Origin: Acetobacteraceae bacterium
GTDB taxonomy: Bacteria > Pseudomonadota > Alphaproteobacteria > Acetobacterales > Acetobacteraceae
Length of the DNA: 9,954 nucleotides
Direction of reading: 5' to 3'
Assembly (NCBI GenBank): GCA_947478535.1
Contig: CANJXD010000183.1
Span: 1-9,954 of the forward strand
Part shown: positions 5,452-9,954 of the stretch, piece after piece
Layout of the letters: each line of letters opens with the position of its first letter
Position numbering within the stretch: position 1 is the first letter of the stretch
Position numbers and translations under genes: made by a program
The notes under the pieces: model-generated
Databases searched by the model: none
The model's input: only the letters and a program-made list of their open reading frames with translations
What the model was told of the DNA's origin: nothing

Positions 5452-7131
5452 ATGCTGCGCCTCGCGCCGATCCTGACCCTCGCGCTGTTCCTCGGCCCGG
5501 TCGGGGCGGGGCTGCTGGGCACGCTGCTGCCGGCCTTTGGCTGGCTGCCGGCGCTGGGGGGGGATGCGCTGTCGCTATCCCCCTGGCGTGCGCTGCTGGA
5601 AGCCCCTGGACTGCCGCGTGCCCTGCTGCTGACGGTGGCGACGGGCGTTACCGCCACCCTGGTCTCCTTCGCTCTCGTCATCGCCTTCTGCGCCACGGCG
5701 CATGGCTCGCGAGGCTTTCGCTGGGCGGAACGTGCGCTGGCACCGGTGCTGGCAACGCCGCATGTCGCGCTGGCCATCGGCTTCGCCTTCCTCGCCGCGC
5801 CCTCGGGCTGGCTCGCCCGGCTGTTCTCCCCCTGGGCGACGGGCTGGGATCTGCCGCCGGATATCACCACCATCGGCGATGAGGCGGGCATCGCCCTGGT
5901 GGCCGGGCTGGTGCTGAAGGAAGCGCCCTATCTGCTGATGATGACGGTGGCGGCGCTGGCACAGGTGCCGGCGGCGCAGGCTTTGCGCGTCGCGCGGTCG
6001 CTCGGCTACGGGCCGGTCGCGGCCTGGCTGAAGGTGGTGCTGCCGATGGTCTATCCGCAGCTTCGCCTGCCGATCTACGCCGTGCTGGCCTTCTCGCTCT
6101 CCGTCGTCGATGTCGCCCTGGTGCTCGGGCCGGGCAATCCGCCGACCCTGGCCGCGCTGCTGCTGCGCTGGCTGGGCGACCGGGACCTGGCGCTGTGGTT
6201 CCCCGCCGCCGCGGGGGCGGTGCTGCTGCTGGGGCTGGTGCTCGGTGCCATCGCGGTGTGGCGGGGGGGTGAAATCCTTGCCGTGCGTCTCGGCCGGCGC
6301 TGGATCGCGGCGGGGGGACGTGGCGGCGATGCCGTGGCACTGCGCATCGCGGTGCCGGCGTTGTTCGCGCTGCTGCTCGCGGTCAGCGCCGCCGCGATGC
6401 TGGTCCTTGGCCTCTGGTCGCTCGCCGGCCCCTGGCGGTTTCCGGAGGCGTTGCCCGCCACGCTGACTCTGACGACCTGGCAGCGCCAAGTGCAGGCGGT
6501 CGCGGAACCCGCCTTGAACACACTGCTTGTGGCGGGGCTATCCACGGGGATCGCGCTGCTTCTAGTGCTGGGGTGCCTGGAGGCCGAGCAGCGCCACGGC
6601 CTGCACCCAGGCCGCCGGGCGCTCACGGTCCTTTGGCTGCCGCTGCTGCTGCCGCAACTGTCCTTCCTGTTCGGCTGGCAGGTGGCGCTGGTGCGGCTGG
6701 GGCTGGATGGCACCTTGGCTGCCGTGGTCTCCGCGCATCTGCTGTTCGTGCTGCCCTATGTCTTCCTCTCGCTCGCCGACCCCTGGCGGGCGATGGACCC
6801 GCGCCATGCCCGCGCCGCCGCCGCGCTGGGCGCCGGGCCGTGGCGGGTCTTCCTGCGGGTGAAGCTGCCCCTGATGCTGCGGCCGCTGCTGGTGGCCGTG
6901 GCGGTCGGCATCGCCGTCAGCAGCGGGCTTTACCTCCCCACCCTGTTCGCCGGAGCTGGCCGGCTGGCGACGCTGACGACGGAGGCCGTCACGCTGTCCG
7001 GCGGTGCGGACCGCCGCGTGCTCGGCGCCTATGCCGTGTTGCAGGCGCTGCTGCCCTTGCTGGCCTATGCGTTGGCATCGCTGCTGCCGGCCTGGCTGCA
7101 CCGCAACCGCCGCGGGATGCGCCCGGCATGA
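5452..7131 (+). CDS. ynjC: YnjC-family fused ABC transporter permease
   Basis: The product is a 559-residue inner-membrane protein containing two permease domains in one chain, as in E. coli YnjC (about 510 residues) and the thiamine permease ThiP. Each half ends in an EAA-type loop that contacts the ATPase: residues about 174-200 (AQALRVARSLGYGPVAAWLK, then VVLP) and about 451-475 (HARAAAALGAGPWRVFLRVK, then LPL). Hydrophobic helices lie around 5-30, 58-82, 98-118, 145-170, 205-225, 248-270, 298-325, 353-375, 390-412, 420-440, 478-502 and 525-547. One chain would therefore form the whole membrane channel of the importer. The reading frame starts at 5452, 3 nt after the ynjB stop. It contains G runs of 8 (5556-5563) and 7 (6263-6269). 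The stop overlaps the ATPase start as ATGA. Confidence 0.92.
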   Translation: MLRLAPILTLALFLGPVGAGLLGTLLPAFGWLPALGGDALSLSPWRALLEAPGLPRALLLTVATGVTATLVSFALVIAFCATAHGSRGFRWAERALAPVLATPHVALAIGFAFLAAPSGWLARLFSPWATGWDLPPDITTIGDEAGIALVAGLVLKEAPYLLMMTVAALAQVPAAQALRVARSLGYGPVAAWLKVVLPMVYPQLRLPIYAVLAFSLSVVDVALVLGPGNPPTLAALLLRWLGDRDLALWFPAAAGAVLLLGLVLGAIAVWRGGEILAVRLGRRWIAAGGRGGDAVALRIAVPALFALLLAVSAAAMLVLGLWSLAGPWRFPEALPATLTLTTWQRQVQAVAEPALNTLLVAGLSTGIALLLVLGCLEAEQRHGLHPGRRALTVLWLPLLLPQLSFLFGWQVALVRLGLDGTLAAVVSAHLLFVLPYVFLSLADPWRAMDPRHARAAAALGAGPWRVFLRVKLPLMLRPLLVAVAVGIAVSSGLYLPTLFAGAGRLATLTTEAVTLSGGADRRVLGAYAVLQALLPLLAYALASLLPAWLHRNRRGMRPA

Positions 7132-7751
7132 GCCTGCTGGTCGCCACGCCGCGCATCACCCTGCGCGGCCGCGAATTGCTTGCCCTGCCGTCGCTGGAGG
7201 TTGCGGCCGGGGAGGTGGTGACGGTGATGGGGGCTTCCGGGTCTGGCAAATCGACATTGCTCGCCTTCGTCTCCGGCGCGTTGGACCCGGCCTTCCAGGC
7301 CAGTGGCCGCGTGGTGCTGGAAGGCAAGGACATCACGGCGCTGCCGGCGCATCGCCGGCGCATCGGCATCCTGTTCCAGGACGATTTGCTGTTCCCGCAT
7401 CTGTCGGTCGCCGAGAACCTGTCTTTTGGCCTTCCCCCCGGCATACCCGACCGCGCCGCACGGATCGAGGCGGCGCTGGCGGAAGCGGAACTGCCGGGCT
7501 TCGGCGCGCGGGACCCGGCGACGCTGTCGGGCGGCCAGCGTGCCCGCATCGCCTTGCTCCGCACCCTGCTGGCCCAGCCGCGCGCGCTGCTGCTGGATGA
7601 GCCTTTCGGCAAGCTGGACGTGGCCTTGCGGGGCCGTATCCGCGCCTTCGTCTTTGACCGCGCACGCCGGCTCGGCCTGCCCGTGCTGATGGTGACGCAT
7701 GACCCGGAGGATGCGGACGGCGCGGGCGGGCGGGTCATCACGCTCGGCTGA
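7128..7751 (+). CDS. ynjD: YnjD-family ABC transporter ATP-binding protein
   Basis: This is a compact 207-residue ATPase, like E. coli YnjD (about 217). All nucleotide-binding motifs are intact: Walker A GASGSGKST (35-43), Q-loop Gln84 in ILFQDD, signature LSGGQRARIALLR (133-145), Walker B RALLLDEPF (152-160), D-loop GKLD (161-164) and H-loop His191 in VTHDPEDA. There is no C-terminal TOBE-type regulatory domain, as usual for this family. It powers import through the fused permease by ATP hydrolysis on the cytoplasmic face. It starts at the ATGA overlap with the permease gene and is the last gene of the operon; a terminator follows about 85 bases downstream. Confidence 0.93.
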   Translation: MSLLVATPRITLRGRELLALPSLEVAAGEVVTVMGASGSGKSTLLAFVSGALDPAFQASGRVVLEGKDITALPAHRRRIGILFQDDLLFPHLSVAENLSFGLPPGIPDRAARIEAALAEAELPGFGARDPATLSGGQRARIALLRTLLAQPRALLLDEPFGKLDVALRGRIRAFVFDRARRLGLPVLMVTHDPEDADGAGGRVITLG

Positions 7752-7800
7752 TCCAGCCGGGCTGCCAGCCGATGCGGCAGTTGCTGCGATCACTGCCACA

Positions 7801-7827
7801 GGCATCGGCAAGCCTCGCCCCGATGCC
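7801..7827 (+). other. Inverted repeat upstream of the operon terminator
   Basis: GGCATCGG (7801-7808) pairs perfectly with CCGATGCC (7820-7827) over 8 bp, leaving an 11-nt loop. It lies between the ynjD stop and the T-tract terminator, so in mRNA the two hairpins would be stacked ten bases apart. It may protect the 3' end of the operon transcript. Confidence 0.4.
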
Positions 7828-7836
7828 GTGTTGCGC

Positions 7837-7861
7837 AGGCGCCGATCGCGCCTTTTTTCTT
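7837..7861 (+). terminator. Rho-independent terminator of the radical SAM-ynjBCD operon
   Basis: AGGCGC (7837-7842) and GCGCCT (7848-7853) form a 5-6 bp GC-rich stem with a CGATC loop, followed at once by a T-tract (7853-7858, then CTT). This is the only hairpin-plus-T-tract in the window and closes the operon ending at 7751. It separates this operon from the polyamine-type importer. Confidence 0.75.
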
Positions 7862-7888
7862 GTCCGACCGGTTCATTCAGCGTGTAGT
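7860..7888 (+). promoter_or_regulatory. Possible promoter of the second ABC importer
   Basis: TTGTCC (7860-7865) and TGTAGT (7883-7888) are 17 bp apart, each with about four of six matches to sigma-70 boxes. They lie directly after the terminator and about 80 bases before the binding-protein gene, where a promoter is needed. Confidence 0.35.
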
Positions 7889-7903
7889 GAAGGAGATCCG
7901 ATC

Positions 7904-7932
7904 GCGGGCGAAGCCGCTTCCCGCTTGCCCGC
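7904..7932 (+). promoter_or_regulatory. Leader hairpin upstream of the Tat-exported binding protein gene
   Basis: GCGGGCGAAGC (7904-7914) pairs with GCTTGCCCGC (7923-7932) over 10 bp with one bulged G and an 8-nt loop. It would sit in the 5' leader of the second importer mRNA, 24 bases before the AGGAG ribosome binding site (7956-7960). No known riboswitch class is recognised. Confidence 0.4.
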
Positions 7933-7967
7933 TTACGCACCGTCATTCTGCCGCCAGGAGTGCCACG

Positions 7968-9026
7968 ATGCCTCGCTTCCCGATGCTCTCGCGCCGCCAG
8001 GCACTCCAGGCCACGGCGGCGTCTGTCGTCACGCTGGCGGTGCCGAATGTGGCGCGCGGCAATCCCGTGGAATTCGTCCTTGGCTGCAATGGCGGCGCCT
8101 CCTACCGCAACCTCTATCGCAATGTGCTGCAGCACTTCGAGCAGCGTCACAATGCGAAGGTCGTGCCCGTCTTCGGCGATGGCTCCGCGCTGCTGAACCG
8201 GGCGCTGGCGGAAAAGAACCGACCTTCGATGGATTGCTTCGTCACCTTCCAGGGCGCTTGGCTCGTCGGCAAGGCGGAAGGCGTGCTGGAGAAGGTGGAC
8301 GCCAACAAGATTCCCCACATGGATGACGTCTTCGACTTCATGAAGGACCCGGATGGCTACGCCCCCTTCGTGAATTTCGGTGCCTGGGGCATCGTCTACA
8401 ACCGTGATACCGTCAGCCGCCCGCCGCGCAGCTTCAAGGCGATGTGGGACCGTGCCTTTGACCGCAAGGTGATGCTGGGCGGCGTCTATCACTGGCAGAT
8501 CCACCTGGCCGCCTTCGCCTATGCCTGGGCGGGCGACCAGAACCGCATCGATGTGGCCTTCGAGAAGGTGAAGGAACTCGCCCCCCGGCTTGGCGGGCTC
8601 TACGGCCTGTCCTCCGACACGCAATCGAAGTTCCAGCAGGGCATCGCCGATATCGCGCCCTGGTACAGCTACACCGCGCAGCGCGTCCGCCAGCTCGGCG
8701 TGCCCGTGGCCTTCCAGATGCCGGAGGAAGGCGGCTTCATCTATCCCGCCGCCTATCACGCGGTGAAGGGCAGCCAGAAGGTCGATCTGGTGGAGAAGCT
8801 GATCGGCACCTTCTTCGACCCCACCCTGCAACCCGGCCTGGCGCAGGAGGATGGCTTCATCCCCTGCAACCGCAAGACCGTTCTCTCCGCCGCCCTGGCG
8901 CGGGAATTGCCGACCTTGGCGGAAGTGCAGTCCTGCCGGAACTGGGACTGGGCGTTGATCAACCGCGACCAGAATGCCTGGCTCACCCGCTGGAATGCGG
9001 AGGTGCGCCCGCTGGTGCGGGGCTGA
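7968..9026 (+). CDS. Extracellular solute-binding protein of a spermidine/putrescine-type ABC importer
   Basis: The product has 352 residues, typical for PotD-like periplasmic binding proteins. Residues 1-31 form a Tat signal: SRRQALQ (8-14), a hydrophobic stretch, then an Ala-Arg-Gly end, so export in folded form is likely. The mature part starts VEFVLGCNGGASYRNLYRNV. It carries the features of the class II solute-binding fold, including FGDGSALLNRALAEK (about 65-79), the hinge-like YAPFVNFGAWGIVYNRDTV (about 128-146) and a C-terminal GFIYPAAYHAVKGS strand. The ligand may be a polyamine, an amino acid, an opine-like compound or another small organic molecule; family similarity alone does not fix it. 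The ATG at 7968 is preferred, with AGGAG 7 bases upstream; an ATG at 7983 would still leave the Tat motif. A permease gene follows after 12 nt. Confidence 0.9.
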   Translation: MPRFPMLSRRQALQATAASVVTLAVPNVARGNPVEFVLGCNGGASYRNLYRNVLQHFEQRHNAKVVPVFGDGSALLNRALAEKNRPSMDCFVTFQGAWLVGKAEGVLEKVDANKIPHMDDVFDFMKDPDGYAPFVNFGAWGIVYNRDTVSRPPRSFKAMWDRAFDRKVMLGGVYHWQIHLAAFAYAWAGDQNRIDVAFEKVKELAPRLGGLYGLSSDTQSKFQQGIADIAPWYSYTAQRVRQLGVPVAFQMPEEGGFIYPAAYHAVKGSQKVDLVEKLIGTFFDPTLQPGLAQEDGFIPCNRKTVLSAALARELPTLAEVQSCRNWDWALINRDQNAWLTRWNAEVRPLVRG

Positions 9027-9038
9027 GGGCACGCTGGG

Positions 9039-9908
9039 ATGGAGCGTGCGGGACACCGCCCCTGGCTCGCCTGGCTGCTGCTGGGCCTGCCGACCGCGTA
9101 TTTCCTGCTGATCGTCGCCTACCCGCTGGCGAATTTGGTGCGGATGGGATTTTCCGTGCCCGAGCGCGGTCGTGTGTTCGGCGAAGGCTTCTCCATCGCG
9201 AATTACGCGGAGATCCTGACCAGTGGCCTCTACATCGAGACTCTGACGGTCACCTTCCGCATTGGGCTGCTTTCCGCTGTGGTGGCGCTGCTGCTGGGCT
9301 TGCCGCTCGCGCTTTATATCCGCACGGCGCGGCCGATGATCCGCAGCCTGCTGATCTTCATCACCATCGCGCCCATCCTCATCAGCATCGTCGTCCGCGC
9401 CTATGGCTGGATGGTGCTGCTGTCGAACCGCGGGGTGGTGAATTCGGCGCTGATGAATCTCGGCCTGATCGACCGGCCGATCCGCCTGATTTTCAATGAG
9501 ACGGGGATCGTCATCGCCACCTCCCACGTCCTGCTGCCCTTCATGGTGCTGGCCATCCTCGGCAGCCTGCAGACCATTGACCGGGCGCTGGAGGATGCGG
9601 CGGCGAGCCTCGGCGCGCGGCCCTGGCGCGTGACCTTCGACGTGCTGCTGCCGCTGGCGCTGCCGGGTATCGCGGCCGGCACGGTGCTGGTGTTCATCCT
9701 CGCGGTGGGGTCCTTCGTGACGCCGGTGCTGATTGGCGGCCAATTGGTGCTGACCCTGCCGATGGCGGCGATGCAGCAGTTCAACAGCACCTTCAACTGG
9801 GCCTTCGGATCGGCGCTGGTGGGTGTGCTGCTGGTGGCGGTACTGACGACGACCATCCTGTTCGACGGCGTGCTGAAGAAGCGCCTCGCGCGGCTGGCGG
9901 GGCGATGA
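9039..9908 (+). CDS. ABC transporter permease, PotB type
   Basis: The product is a 289-residue inner-membrane permease with about six hydrophobic helices (around 11-34, 70-95, 103-127, 156-178, 210-232 and 257-277). The EAA loop that docks on the ATPase is at about 184-210 (LEDAAASLGARPWRVTFDVL, then LPLALPG). The YGWMVLLSNRGVVNSALMNL stretch and the GGQLVLTLPMAAMQQF stretch are typical of PotB/PotH-type subunits of polyamine-family importers. It should form a heterodimer with a second permease, probably the ORF that starts at its 3' end. The ATG at 9039 lies 12 bases after the binding-protein stop; GAGGG at 9025-9029 overlaps that stop and serves as ribosome binding site, suggesting coupled translation. 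Confidence 0.92.
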   Translation: MERAGHRPWLAWLLLGLPTAYFLLIVAYPLANLVRMGFSVPERGRVFGEGFSIANYAEILTSGLYIETLTVTFRIGLLSAVVALLLGLPLALYIRTARPMIRSLLIFITIAPILISIVVRAYGWMVLLSNRGVVNSALMNLGLIDRPIRLIFNETGIVIATSHVLLPFMVLAILGSLQTIDRALEDAAASLGARPWRVTFDVLLPLALPGIAAGTVLVFILAVGSFVTPVLIGGQLVLTLPMAAMQQFNSTFNWAFGSALVGVLLVAVLTTTILFDGVLKKRLARLAGR

Positions 9909-9954
9909 GCGTGCCGGGTTCCACGCTGCCGCGGATCAACACCGGGCGGGCGGA
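9905..9954 (+). CDS. Probable second permease subunit (PotC type), 5' end only
   Basis: An ATG at 9905 overlaps the PotB-type gene stop as ATGA and opens a frame of 16 codons (MSVPGSTLPRINTGRA) to the window edge. Too little is present to recognise a family. The PotC-type assignment rests on the usual gene order binding protein, PotB, PotC, ATPase and on the coupled overlap. An ATPase gene in this position is the alternative. Confidence 0.5.
   Translation, partial: MSVPGSTLPRINTGRA

Noticed and set aside
7889..7903. GAAGGAGAT, a strong ribosome-binding-like sequence in the leader of the second importer
   Set aside because: No start codon follows at a usable distance that opens a credible frame; the true site for the binding protein is AGGAG at 7956-7960.
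7065..9743. An 892-codon open frame on the minus strand
   Set aside because: It lies wholly antisense to the ATPase, binding-protein and permease genes, whose motifs are intact. Its product is rich in Arg, His, Gln and Ala with no recognisable domain, as expected from a shadow frame in GC-rich DNA.
1..9954. CRISPR array, tRNA, insertion sequence or phage attachment site
   Set aside because: No regularly spaced repeats, no recognisable tRNA arms, no transposase-like frames and no flanking long inverted or direct repeats were seen by eye.

Overview
The window is GC-rich bacterial chromosome, densely packed, with codon positions strongly biased to G/C. The gene families, the Tat-type signal peptides and the GC-rich style suggest an alphaproteobacterium, most likely an Acetobacteraceae (Roseomonas-like) member. 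This placement is inferred from gene content and composition, not from a marker gene.

Left part (1-3104): single metabolic genes in mixed orientation. On the minus strand are the 5' end of an Asp/Glu/hydantoin-racemase-family gene and a small membrane-anchored ORF that overlaps it. On the plus strand is a glutathione S-transferase-like gene. It converges, across a strong GC-rich hairpin, on a minus-strand ornithine cyclodeaminase/mu-crystallin family gene that carries an in-frame 12-bp tandem repeat (His-Gly-Pro-Ala three times). Divergent from that is a YghX-like dienelactone hydrolase with an intact Cys-Asp-His triad.

Middle part (3194-7751): a tight four-gene operon. A radical SAM enzyme with a SPASM-like cysteine-rich C-terminus overlaps by 4 bp (ATGA) a YnjB-type periplasmic binding protein. 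A fused double-domain YnjC-type permease follows after 3 nt, and a YnjD-type ATPase overlaps it by 4 bp (ATGA). The operon ends in a recognisable rho-independent terminator at 7837-7861. A radical SAM enzyme translationally coupled to a YnjBCD importer of unknown ligand is the most interesting feature here.

Right part (7968-9954): the start of a second ABC importer of the spermidine/putrescine (PotD/PotB/PotC) type. It comprises a Tat-exported binding protein, a PotB-type permease, and the first 16 codons of a further ORF (probably the PotC-type permease) overlapping by ATGA. A possible promoter and a leader hairpin precede it. The two importers are separate units: the first has a fused permease, the second a split one, and a terminator lies between them.

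I saw no tRNA, rRNA, CRISPR array, insertion sequence or phage gene.
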